DNA from: Burkholderiales bacterium
Lineage (GTDB): Bacteria; Pseudomonadota; Gammaproteobacteria; Burkholderiales; Casimicrobiaceae
Reading direction: 5' to 3'
NCBI GenBank assembly: GCA_025354075.1
Contig: JANXNO010000081.1
Span: forward strand, 1 to 13,061
Length of the DNA: 13,061 nt
In this document: positions 1 through 6,909 of the stretch, piece by piece
How the letters are laid out: the number at the start of each line of letters is the position of its first letter
How positions within the stretch are numbered: the stretch's first letter is position 1
Notes under the pieces: generated by a model
Databases searched by the model: none
Seen by the model: only the letters and a program-made list of their open reading frames with translations
Told to the model about the DNA's origin: nothing
Program-made: the position numbers and the translations under genes

Positions 1-1965
1 CCTGACAAGCACCGCCGGGTATCGCGACTGCATGCAACGATTAGCTTTCCAGGCGGCATGCCCATCATCACCAACGCCAGCACCTCGTTACCGCTGTCGG
101 TCGGTGAGCAGCAGTTGGACGGGGGCGAATCGATGCCCATCACGCAGGGCGTTCTGATTGAGATAGGCCCTTACATACTAAAGGCACACCTAGGTGCGCT
201 CGAAAACGTCGCCCACCCCGCGAATGCTCTGCATGCAAGCCCACAGGTTATGGTGCCCTTGAATGGGGGGCTTGCGAACCGCGCCGCTGGTGCGCCGAGC
301 GCGACAGGTATTTCCGCCGCTGACCCGCTTGCATTTTGGTCGCCACCTGCGAGCGAGAGTGCCAAGCCGTTGCAGTCTCCTGCCACACCGATGCGGCAAA
401 GCGGTTCCAGTGGTTTGCTTCCGGACTCATTCGGGAGTGACTTCGGTGCGTTAATTGCACCGAGCAGTGTCCCGTATCCGCCGCCCAGCGCGAACAGCCC
501 AGCGGCCTATGTGAATCAGAAACCGAATCTGAGTGAAGCCGCACCAGCGGATCCATTTGCTGATCTGCTGGCTGGCATTGGCGGCGGCCCGATCCCGCCC
601 GCCGTTCCAGGCAGCCCACTAAATAGGCCCGCGGTGAGCGTTCCGATTGCACCAGCCGGCATGAGCGCCGATCCACTCGCGGCGTTTGGCGGCACATTTC
701 CGGCACCGGGCGATACCTTCCTTGGAGGCGCCCAGCCTTTTTCAGGTAAGTCTGCGGGCGGACCGGGCCCGTTGCTGCCCGATGATTTCAACGCGTTTCA
801 TCTGCCATCCGACGCAACCCGTAACGCGGCAGACCCCCTGGCGGGCCTGCTTGGTTCAGGTCCAGCGAACGACTCGCGTGCAGCCCCCACTGGTTCGAAT
901 GGAACGCCGTCCATCGATTCGCTTTTTCAGACGGGGGGATCTGGGTCATCCGACGCTGCTTTTTTTGGTATTTCGCCGGGTGCAGGCGACGGAGCTGGCT
1001 CTCTCGATCATCTAATTCGCTCGAATGCCGACAGCGATCCAATGTCGTTGTTTGATTCGTTAGAGGCCAAGTCAGATGCGTTCATCAAGCCGATGCGCGA
1101 TGATCGCATCGAGGTGGGGTCCGCGTTCGCACCTCCGCTAGCAAAAAGCGCCGGTTTGCCTGAACAGATGACCGATGCGTTTTTCGCTCCCGCTCCCGCT
1201 CCCGCTCCCGCTCCGGCTGTAGCTTCTTCTCCTGTACCGGTACCACGCCCCAATTTCGTCGCTACGCCCACCCCACCCATGGCTCAATCTGTGGTGCCGG
1301 CAGCGATGACGGCCGCTTTGCCTGCAGCAGCTGCGGTTTCTGAGGCGGCGGCAGACACTCTCACCGACGCGTTCTTGCGTGGTGCCGGACTCGCGCCAGG
1401 CGCACTGCCCAATGGCCTTACGCCGGAAATAATGACCGTTGTCGGTAGCCTGTTACGCAGCGCCACCGCTGGAGCCGTGGACATGCTTGCTGCCAGAGCC
1501 GCTACGAAGCGTGAGGTGCAGGCGAGCGTCACCATCATTTCGGTACAGGCGAATAATCCGCTTAAATTCCTGCCGAACGGTGACTCCGCGCTGCTACAAC
1601 TTTTGGGCAAGAAAATGCCGGGCTTCATGCGCGCAGATGTCGCAATGCGCGATGCGTTTGACGATCTTCGGGCGCATGAAGTTGGCGTAATAGCGGGAAC
1701 GCGTGCAGCATTGACCGAAGTTCTCGGCAAATTTGATCCGGCCGTGCTTGGCGACAAACTTGCGCGCGGCTCGGTACTTGAAAGTCTGATGCCATCGGCC
1801 CGCAAAGCGAAACTCTGGGATTTGTACCTTGAGCGCTACTTGCAGATTCGTCGTGAAGCAGAGGACGATTTTCAGAGCATATTTGGTCGTGCATTCGTGC
1901 AGGCTTACGAACGAGAAACAGCTCGCATTAAAGGCGAGTCACCGACGGCTGGGGGAGAACGATGA
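1..1965 (+). CDS. tagH: TagH, T6SS-associated FHA-domain scaffold protein (5' partial)
   Basis: Reading frame 1 is open from the first base, so the gene begins before the window; the ATG at 58 is internal. The first codons encode VSRLHA, the SRxH phosphothreonine-binding motif of forkhead-associated (FHA) domains. The strand ending IGPYILKA about 40 residues later closes that domain. A linker of roughly 370 residues follows, rich in Pro/Ala/Gly/Ser, with recurring Asp-Pro-hydrophobic motifs (DPLA, DPFA, LLPDDF) and an Ala-Pro run near window residues 396-406. The last ~200 residues (from about DTLTDAFLRGAGL) match the conserved TagH C-terminal domain, with a charged helical end. In P. aeruginosa the homologue Fha1 is phosphorylated by PpkA and triggers T6SS assembly (established knowledge). 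The stop overlaps the pppA start by 4 nt, which suggests translational coupling. Family assignment is firm; the N-terminus is not visible. Confidence 0.93.
   Translation, partial: PDKHRRVSRLHATISFPGGMPIITNASTSLPLSVGEQQLDGGESMPITQGVLIEIGPYILKAHLGALENVAHPANALHASPQVMVPLNGGLANRAAGAPSATGISAADPLAFWSPPASESAKPLQSPATPMRQSGSSGLLPDSFGSDFGALIAPSSVPYPPPSANSPAAYVNQKPNLSEAAPADPFADLLAGIGGGPIPPAVPGSPLNRPAVSVPIAPAGMSADPLAAFGGTFPAPGDTFLGGAQPFSGKSAGGPGPLLPDDFNAFHLPSDATRNAADPLAGLLGSGPANDSRAAPTGSNGTPSIDSLFQTGGSGSSDAAFFGISPGAGDGAGSLDHLIRSNADSDPMSLFDSLEAKSDAFIKPMRDDRIEVGSAFAPPLAKSAGLPEQMTDAFFAPAPAPAPAPAVASSPVPVPRPNFVATPTPPMAQSVVPAAMTAALPAAAAVSEAAADTLTDAFLRGAGLAPGALPNGLTPEIMTVVGSLLRSATAGAVDMLAARAATKREVQASVTIISVQANNPLKFLPNGDSALLQLLGKKMPGFMRADVAMRDAFDDLRAHEVGVIAGTRAALTEVLGKFDPAVLGDKLARGSVLESLMPSARKAKLWDLYLERYLQIRREAEDDFQSIFGRAFVQAYERETARIKGESPTAGGER
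1186..1215 (+). repeat. In-frame hexanucleotide repeat (GCTCCC) encoding Ala-Pro
   Basis: Four perfect GCTCCC units plus a fifth variant unit (GCTCCG) run in tandem inside tagH and encode an Ala-Pro run in the disordered linker. The unit is six bases, so gain or loss of units by slippage would change linker length without shifting the frame. Confidence 0.85.
1951..1958 (+). promoter_or_regulatory. Ribosome binding site choosing among three consecutive ATGs of pppA
   Basis: GGGGGAGA lies at the end of tagH, ahead of ATG codons at 1962, 1965 and 1968. Spacing from GGAG (1954-1957) is 4, 7 and 10 nt respectively, so the second or third ATG has the more usual spacing. The first would overlap the tagH stop as ATGA. 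Confidence 0.55.
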
Positions 1966-2789
1966 TGATGAATGCGGGCGAACTGCGACTTGAATCAGCA
2001 AACTTTACCCACGACGGTGGACGCGACTACAACGAAGACGCCGTAGGCGAAAGTGATGCGTTTGGTGCTGTGCGTCTTTTCATGCTGGCGGACGGCGCGG
2101 GAGGACAGGGCGGCGGAGACGTTGCTGCCAGAACCGCCATTGCTGCAGCGAAGAGCGAGTTCATGCGTCTGCCTGCATATAGTGCGGACACCCTTCGCAG
2201 GTGCATGACAAGCGCAGACGTCGCCGTTCGGAAAAAGCAGATGGAAGAAACTCGACTGGCGCGCATGGCGTCAACATTCGTGGCGCTCTTGGTGGATTAT
2301 CGGCAACGCAAGGCGCTTATCGGCAACTTGGGTGATTCGCGCTGTTACGTCTTTCGCCGTAACACCGTCGTCGCACAGTCATACGACCACAGTCTGGTTC
2401 AGCGATTCATTGATGCCGGGCTCTATCCGGCCGCGAAATTAAGGGAACATCCAAAGCGCAACGTTTTGTACGCGTCGCTCGGCGCGAATGAAGAGACTAT
2501 CGAGCCGTTTGTAAGCGAGGGGTCCATTGATTTGCATGCGGGCGACGGCATCTTGCTTTGCAGTGATGGGGTGTGGGAGGTCGTTGACGAGGAGACTTTG
2601 GGCAAACTGCACGCCATGAGCAGCAGCGTAACCGAGTGGCGAGATAACGTTGTGGCTGCCGTGCGTGGTCGCATGGCTCCGGGCCATGACAACTTTAGCG
2701 CGCTGCTAGTCAGGTGCGCTCAGGGTGCAGCGTCTTCTGTCGAGGACGACCAGCGCACCATGCCTCCGATTGCAATGCAGCCTGCGTGA
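1962..2789 (+). CDS. pppA: PppA, PP2C-family Ser/Thr protein phosphatase of the T6SS
   Basis: A 275-residue single-domain PP2C (PPM) metallophosphatase. Visible motifs in order are NED with Asp26, LADGAGG with metal ligand Asp44, MASTFVALLV (103-112), GDSR (124-127), LLCSDGVWE with Asp202, and GHDNFSALL with Asp243. Together these supply the acidic residues that bind the catalytic Mn/Mg pair, so the enzyme looks active. There is no signal peptide or membrane segment, so it is probably cytoplasmic. By analogy with P. aeruginosa PppA it removes the phosphate that PpkA places on the FHA protein and so switches the apparatus off; its position directly after tagH fits. The start is one of three consecutive ATGs (1962, 1965, 1968) and does not change the domain. 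No kinase gene is present in the window. Confidence 0.94.
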   Translation: MMMNAGELRLESANFTHDGGRDYNEDAVGESDAFGAVRLFMLADGAGGQGGGDVAARTAIAAAKSEFMRLPAYSADTLRRCMTSADVAVRKKQMEETRLARMASTFVALLVDYRQRKALIGNLGDSRCYVFRRNTVVAQSYDHSLVQRFIDAGLYPAAKLREHPKRNVLYASLGANEETIEPFVSEGSIDLHAGDGILLCSDGVWEVVDEETLGKLHAMSSSVTEWRDNVVAAVRGRMAPGHDNFSALLVRCAQGAASSVEDDQRTMPPIAMQPA

Positions 2790-2806
2790 CGTGTTTTGCC
2801 CCTGCA

Positions 2807-2843
2807 TTACGTCTATCTCACTGATCTTCGAAGTCTGACGTAA
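2807..2843. repeat. Gapped inverted repeat in the pppA-tssA intergenic region
   Basis: TTACGTC (2807-2813) and GACGTAA (2837-2843) are perfect 7-bp inverted arms 23 nt apart. Between them lies the 8-bp palindrome CTTCGAAG (2826-2833). No T-tract follows, so it is not a standard terminator. It could be an operator or a processed RNA structure, or chance. A shorter inverted pair (AGCGC at 2859-2863, GCGCT at 2871-2875) follows. The rest of the 222-nt gap, 2790-3011, contains no supportable gene. It is the most plausible place for a promoter of the tss genes, but I cannot identify a convincing -35/-10 or -24/-12 pair. Confidence 0.4.
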
Positions 2844-3002
2844 CCTGTTGTAACGCGGAGCGCGCACTTAGCGCTTGTGTTGTGAGTTGTACCGTTGTAG
2901 CCTTCAACCAAGATGTGATCGATAGCGGCGTGATGCTGGCCAGAGACGTTTTCAGTCCAGCCCGGAGCACCGCTTTCGGGGCCGAACAGAAGAATTCGGA
3001 AT

Positions 3003-3007
3003 GGGGA
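3003..3007 (+). promoter_or_regulatory. Ribosome binding site supporting the GTG start of tssA
   Basis: GGGGA sits 4 nt before the GTG at 3012. The frame is open back to a stop at 2931-2933 with no other ATG, GTG or TTG, so this GTG is the only usable start. The ATG at 3001 is in another frame and ends after four codons. Confidence 0.6.
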
Positions 3008-3011
3008 ATCT

Positions 3012-4052
3012 GTGACTGATTTTGATCGTTTTGTTGTGCCGATAGACGGAGACGCCCCCTGCGGGCCCGACTGCGAATACGACAACGAATTTCTCGCGCT
3101 AACTCAGGCTGCTGTTGGCAAGCCAGAGCAACAGTTTGGAGATACCGTTATCCCAGCGGGTGACCCGGATTGGCGCGAAGTTGACCGTCTGGCTCAAGCT
3201 CTTTTGGCGCGCACCAAAGATTTGCGTATTGTTGCCTCGTTGACCCTTGCGAACACGCATTTACGTGGGGTCATGGACTTCGCGAGAGGCTTGAAGCTCG
3301 CGCACACGTTATGCGAGCAGTACTGGGACGCAGTGCATCCACGAATTGAAGTGGACGGCGATAACGATCCCTATTTGCGCATGAATGCCATTGCGGCGTT
3401 TTCTGCGTCCGAGTTTTCTGGCGAAAATCGGCTCATCCAGGCGCTGCGTTTAACTTCGATCACGAAGCAGCCTTTAGCCCTAACTTTCCGGGACTTGGAG
3501 CTTGCCTTCAACAAGTCGCCCGATGCCGCTTATGGCCTCACTCATATCGAGCCCATTCTTTCGGCAGCACTCGCTGCAAACAGTCCTGAGTTAGCTGCCG
3601 TCATCGACGCTTACGCAAGCTATCAGGCGTTGCGTGCCTTGGTGGAGGATCGCGTATCAGCGGCCGAAGCGCCCGACATGGAGCGGCTGGCAAATGTCTT
3701 GAAGCCGGTAGCACGCGGCCTTGAGCACCTTCGTGCCGCATCGAACGGCGGACTGGTCTCCGGGGATGCCGCGGCGACCGATGAGGCGGGCGCTTTGGTA
3801 TCGGGAGTCTCCTCTTCGCCCAACGGCGGTACTGGCGCTATTCAAAACCGCGAAGATGTGCGTCGAGCCCTGGAACGCGTGTGCGAGTACTTGGAACGAC
3901 ATGAGCCGAGCAATCCAGCGTCACTCTTCGCGCGTCGAGCACAGCGAATGCTGAACATGCCATTTCTAGATCTCATGCGAGAGCTCTCCCCAGACTCACT
4001 TCAGCATCTGGAAACACTTACAGGAGCCCAGGCTCAACAGCAGAACTCGTGA
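3012..4052 (+). CDS. tssA: TssA, T6SS assembly/cap protein (ImpA family, short form)
   Basis: A 346-residue protein starting with GTG. The N-terminal ImpA domain begins with the characteristic IDGDAPCGPDCEYD and continues through DPDWREV and a helical region (LAHTLCEQYWDAVHP, about residues 97-111). A Gly/Ser/Ala-rich linker (about 240-275) precedes a conserved C-terminal helical segment: REDVRRALERVCEYLERHEP, then PASLFARRAQRML and FLDLMREL. The length is close to P. aeruginosa TssA1, i.e. the short class. TssA proteins bind baseplate, tube and sheath and coordinate tail polymerisation from the distal end (established knowledge). The C-terminal segment is the part that forms ring oligomers in characterised homologues. 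It opens the run of structural genes; tssB follows after 47 nt. No membrane segment or signal peptide is seen. Confidence 0.93.
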   Translation: MTDFDRFVVPIDGDAPCGPDCEYDNEFLALTQAAVGKPEQQFGDTVIPAGDPDWREVDRLAQALLARTKDLRIVASLTLANTHLRGVMDFARGLKLAHTLCEQYWDAVHPRIEVDGDNDPYLRMNAIAAFSASEFSGENRLIQALRLTSITKQPLALTFRDLELAFNKSPDAAYGLTHIEPILSAALAANSPELAAVIDAYASYQALRALVEDRVSAAEAPDMERLANVLKPVARGLEHLRAASNGGLVSGDAAATDEAGALVSGVSSSPNGGTGAIQNREDVRRALERVCEYLERHEPSNPASLFARRAQRMLNMPFLDLMRELSPDSLQHLETLTGAQAQQQNS

Positions 4053-4099
4053 AGCAAGTTTTCATCATCGTTATCGTTTTTACATAGGAGCAATAGATC

Positions 4100-4615
4100 A
4101 TGGCAGCCAAGAAAAGTGGACAAAAGTGGATCGCAAAAAATCGAGCGCCACGTGTGCAGATTGAGTATGACGTCGAGGTTTATGGGTCAGAAAAGAAAGT
4201 TCAAATCCCTTTTGTTATGGGTGTCATGGCTGACTTATCAGGTAAATCCGAAGAGGCGCTTCCGGATATCGCTGACCGAAAATTTACCGAGATTGACTTC
4301 GACAATTTTGATGCGCGAATGAAGGCCATCAAGCCGCGCGTCGCGTTCACTGTGCCCAACACCTTGACGGGCGAAGGCTACATGTCTGTGGATGTCAGCT
4401 TCGAAAACATGGACGATTTCTCACCTGCGGCGGTGGCTAAAAAAGTAGGCGCGCTTAATCAGCTGCTCGAGGCGCGCACACAGCTTCACAACCTGCTGTC
4501 CTATATGGATGGAAAATCGGGGGCGGAAGAATTGTTGTCGAAGGTGCTGCAGGATCCGGCACTGATGTCTTCGCTTTCATCAGCACCGAAGCCCAACGAC
4601 ACGCCAAGCGCGTAA
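4100..4615 (+). CDS. tssB: TssB, small subunit of the T6SS contractile sheath (VipA family)
   Basis: A 171-residue protein with all hallmarks of the family: the N-terminal NRAPRVQIEYDVE strand, the IPFVMGVMADLSG signature (about residues 36-48), DRKFTEIDFDNFD, then RVAFTVPNTL and FENMDDFSPAAVAKKV. A C-terminal helical region with YMDGKSGAEELL follows. TssB pairs with TssC to build the helical sheath around the Hcp tube; contraction drives the needle outward. The N-terminal segment resembles the HsiB1 type that binds TagJ/HsiE in P. aeruginosa, and tagJ is present here too. AGGAG at 4086-4090 lies 9 nt before the ATG. The 47-nt gap from tssA shows no terminator. The tssC start follows 39 nt after this stop. 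Confidence 0.97.
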   Translation: MAAKKSGQKWIAKNRAPRVQIEYDVEVYGSEKKVQIPFVMGVMADLSGKSEEALPDIADRKFTEIDFDNFDARMKAIKPRVAFTVPNTLTGEGYMSVDVSFENMDDFSPAAVAKKVGALNQLLEARTQLHNLLSYMDGKSGAEELLSKVLQDPALMSSLSSAPKPNDTPSA

Positions 4616-4654
4616 GCTTGGATCAAGCAGATCACGCAGAAAAGGACATTTACC

Positions 4655-6154
4655 ATGGCTACTGAATCCCAGAGCGCATCCAGCATCGCAGCTGTCGAGT
4701 TTCAAGGTAACGAGTTTGCATCGCTACTGAACAAAGAGTTCAAGCCAAAGACGGACGAGGCGAGAGGCGCGATTGAAACCGCAGTTCAAACGTTAGCGCA
4801 ACAGGCGCTGGCACACAGCAATACTATTTCAACGGATGCATACCGCACGATTGAAGGGTTGATCGCTGCTATTGACAAAAAATTGTCCGATCAAATGAAC
4901 ATGATCCTGCACCATGAAGAATTCCAGAAGCTGGAAGGCTCATGGCGTGGATTGAAGTATTTGGTCGACAATTCGGACCCAGATGAGATGCTGAAGATTC
5001 GGGTTTTAAATATCTCGAAGAATGATCTTCGCAAAACCATGCGTCGCTATAAAGGCACCGGATGGGATCAGAGCCCGATCTTCAAGAAACTTTACGAAGA
5101 AGAGTATGGTCAGTTTGGCGGCGAGCCGTATGGTTGTCTGGTAGGCGACTACCATTTCGATCACACTGCACCCGATGTGGAGTTGCTCGGCGAAATGGCC
5201 CGCGTTGCTGCCGCTGCGCACGCCCCATTCATTGCGGGCGCGTCTCCGAATATTATGCAGATGACGTCATGGCAGGAATTGTCTAATCCGCGAGATCTCA
5301 CAAAGATTTTCGGTAACACCGAATACACCGCTTGGCGCGCCTTGCGTGAATCGGATGATTCGAAATACGTGGGTCTGACCATGCCAAGATACTTGTCGCG
5401 CATGCCTTACGGCGCGACCACCAATCCCGTCGACGAATTCGCGTTTGAGGAAGATACCGAAGGTGGTTCGCATTCAAAGTACACCTGGTCAAATTCAGCT
5501 TACGCGATGGCGGCGAATATCAATCGCTCGTTCAAAGAGTACGGCTGGTGTACGTCGATCCGCGGCGTAGAGTCTGGGGGGGCTGTCTTGGACCTCCCGG
5601 CTCATACGTTCCCGACCGACGACGGCGGCGTTGACTTAAAGTGTCCGACGGAAATCGCGATTAGCGACCGACGCGAGGCGGAACTCGCGAAGAACGGATT
5701 CATGCCCCTGGTGCATCGTAAAAACAGCGATCTTGCTGCCTTTATTGGCGCTCAGTCATTGAACAAACCTTCAGAATATTACGACCCGGACGCAACCGCT
5801 AACGCCAACCTGGCTGCGCGATTGCCTTACATGTTTGCGTGCTGCCGTTTTGCTCACTACCTTAAGTGCATCGTTCGCGACAAGATCGGCTCGTTCAAAG
5901 AACGCGCTGATATGGAGCGTTGGCTAAACGACTGGATCATCAACTATGTGGATGGCAATCCGGAGACCTCCAGCCAGGAAACCAAGGCACGCAAGCCGCT
6001 GGCAGCAGCCGAAGTTGTCGTTGAAGAGGTGGAAGGCAATCCAGGTTACTACACGTCCAAGTTCTTCCTGCGACCACATTACCAGCTCGAAGGCCTGACG
6101 GTTTCACTTCGCCTGGTGTCGAAATTGCCGTCGACGAAGTCGGCAAACGCTTAA
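4655..6154 (+). CDS. tssC: TssC, large subunit of the T6SS contractile sheath (VipB family)
   Basis: A 499-residue protein of normal family length. Conserved blocks include the helix with HHEEFQKLEGSWRGLKYLV, the central MTSWQELSNPRDLTKIF (from residue 203), YVGLTMPRYLSRMPYG, and the C-terminal FFLRPHYQLEGLTVSLRLVSKLP (from about 470), typical of the sheath core. With TssB it forms the contractile sheath; in Vibrio its N-terminus is the site ClpV grips. TagJ-containing systems are reported to differ in this N-terminus and in the matching ClpV groove, so the first ~30 residues are worth comparing. AAAGGA (4641-4646) lies 8 nt before the ATG. A small 5-bp hairpin (GCTTG/CAAGC, 4616-4628) directly follows the tssB stop and has no T-tract. 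The gene is intact, without frameshift. Confidence 0.97.
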   Translation: MATESQSASSIAAVEFQGNEFASLLNKEFKPKTDEARGAIETAVQTLAQQALAHSNTISTDAYRTIEGLIAAIDKKLSDQMNMILHHEEFQKLEGSWRGLKYLVDNSDPDEMLKIRVLNISKNDLRKTMRRYKGTGWDQSPIFKKLYEEEYGQFGGEPYGCLVGDYHFDHTAPDVELLGEMARVAAAAHAPFIAGASPNIMQMTSWQELSNPRDLTKIFGNTEYTAWRALRESDDSKYVGLTMPRYLSRMPYGATTNPVDEFAFEEDTEGGSHSKYTWSNSAYAMAANINRSFKEYGWCTSIRGVESGGAVLDLPAHTFPTDDGGVDLKCPTEIAISDRREAELAKNGFMPLVHRKNSDLAAFIGAQSLNKPSEYYDPDATANANLAARLPYMFACCRFAHYLKCIVRDKIGSFKERADMERWLNDWIINYVDGNPETSSQETKARKPLAAAEVVVEEVEGNPGYYTSKFFLRPHYQLEGLTVSLRLVSKLPSTKSANA

Positions 6155-6211
6155 TGCACAAGAGTGCTGAATTAATGTCACTGACGATGTTTATTTTGCG
6201 TCTATGTAAAT

Positions 6212-6229
6212 GAGCGAGTAAAAACGCTC
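6212..6229 (+). other. Short hairpin in the tssC-hcp spacer
   Basis: GAGCG (6212-6216) and CGCTC (6225-6229) can pair around an A-rich 8-nt loop in the 128-nt gap between tssC and hcp. No U-tract follows, so it is unlikely to terminate transcription. The gap is AT-rich. TTGCGT at 6196-6201 and TAAAAA at 6219-6224 are 17 nt apart, but match sigma-70 boxes only weakly, so a separate hcp promoter here is possible but not shown. Confidence 0.3.
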
Positions 6230-6282
6230 TTCACCAAAGACGATTTTACGTACCCAAATTTTTTATAAGCAAGGAGCTTAAT

Positions 6283-6768
6283 ATGGCAAATGCAATGTTC
6301 TTAAAGGTTACGGGCGCACCTGGCACGTGCACGGAAGCCAAACACAAAGAGTGGATCGAGATTGATTCCTACAGCTTCGGCGGCAATCAGCAAACGTCGC
6401 AAGCGCACGGCGGTGGCGCCGGTGCTGGCCGGGTGTCGTTCCAGGACTTCCACTTCACCGCAACAGCGGGTAAAGAAAGCCCAGTGATGTTCGGTTTCAT
6501 GTGCGCCGGTACACCAATGGCTGAGGTCTTGTTGCACGAGCAAAAGGCTGGTGGCTCGTCCCCGATCAACTTCGTCGAAATCACACTCAATGACTGCTTC
6601 ATGACGGGCTATTCCATGTCTGACAGTCGTGGTGCTTCGGAACCGCAGGCAAGCTACAGCATTAACTTCGCCAAGGCAAAATTCAAATACACCGGTCAGA
6701 ACGATCAGGGCGGCGCAGCAGCCGGTGCGGAATCCGGTTGGAACGCGAAAGACAACGTCAAGATGTAG
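6283..6768 (+). CDS. hcp: Hcp (TssD), T6SS inner-tube protein
   Basis: A 161-residue beta-rich protein of the Hcp family. Typical features are the N-terminal MFLKVTGAPGTC, the EIDSYSFGGNQ strand, the Gly-rich loop HGGGAGAGRVSFQDFHFT (about residues 42-59), a central helical stretch before ITLNDCFMTGYSMS, and the closing GWNAKDNV. Hcp assembles as stacked hexamers into the tube that is expelled through the envelope and can carry small effectors in its lumen. Length is normal, with no effector fused to the C-terminus, so it is a structural Hcp. AAGGAG at 6271-6276 lies 6 nt before the ATG, a strong site suited to high expression. It is followed within 30 nt by a strong terminator, which would yield an abundant transcript ending after hcp. 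Confidence 0.97.
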   Translation: MANAMFLKVTGAPGTCTEAKHKEWIEIDSYSFGGNQQTSQAHGGGAGAGRVSFQDFHFTATAGKESPVMFGFMCAGTPMAEVLLHEQKAGGSSPINFVEITLNDCFMTGYSMSDSRGASEPQASYSINFAKAKFKYTGQNDQGGAAAGAESGWNAKDNVKM

Positions 6769-6793
6769 CGTTATCGCACGTCTTTTCGATCAA

Positions 6794-6836
6794 CCCTTGG
6801 TTTGGCGTGTTGCGCCTACCAAGGGGTTTTTCTTTT
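6794..6836 (+). terminator. Intrinsic terminator downstream of hcp
   Basis: CCCTTGGT (6794-6801) pairs perfectly with ACCAAGGG (6818-6825). Inside the loop GGCG (6804-6807) pairs with CGCC (6813-6816), giving a two-part stem. A T-rich tract, five T, C, then four T (6827-6836), follows after one base. This is a textbook Rho-independent terminator on the + strand, 25 nt after the hcp stop. tagJ and the genes after it would need read-through or their own promoter. Confidence 0.85.
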
Positions 6837-6890
6837 CGCCACCTGCTGACGTCCTGCGTGACAGATCGTAGCAGGTGGCGAACAGAAAAA
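6827..6890. repeat. 21-bp near-perfect inverted repeat starting in the terminator T-tract
   Basis: The left arm 6827-6847 and the right arm 6870-6890 are reverse complements at 20 of 21 positions. The single mismatch faces 6834 with 6883, and the inner 13 bp (6835-6847 with 6870-6882) are perfect. The loop is 22 nt. The left arm begins with the T-tract of the hcp terminator and the right arm ends with an A-tract, seven bases before the tagJ ribosome binding site. No target-site duplication is evident at the ends. Confidence 0.8.
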
Positions 6891-6896
6891 GTAGAC

Positions 6897-6903
6897 GAGG
6901 AAG
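6897..6903 (+). promoter_or_regulatory. Ribosome binding site deciding the GTG start of tagJ
   Basis: GAGGAAG lies 6 nt before the GTG at 6910. An in-frame stop at 6892-6894 leaves no room for an earlier start. Confidence 0.7.
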
Positions 6904-6909
6904 CCCAGC

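Noticed and set aside
1284..1805. 173-codon open frame on the - strand within tagH
   Set aside because: Ala/Ser/Arg-rich shadow of the conserved TagH C-terminal domain on the opposite strand.
2931..2960. Possible sigma-54 (-24/-12) promoter upstream of tssA
   Set aside because: A GG doublet is present near 2938 but no GC doublet stands at the required distance.
2813..3085. 90-codon - strand open frame covering the pppA-tssA spacer
   Set aside because: It runs into the tssA coding sequence on the opposite strand, has no recognisable domain, and needs no gene to explain it.
4616..4628. Hairpin after tssB (GCTTG/CAAGC) as a terminator
   Set aside because: Only 5 bp with a three-base loop and no T-tract; tssC follows at once with a good ribosome binding site.
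6196..6224. Possible sigma-70 promoter before hcp (TTGCGT, 17 nt, TAAAAA)
   Set aside because: Only about 3 of 6 and 4 of 6 matches in AT-rich DNA; too weak to list as a promoter.
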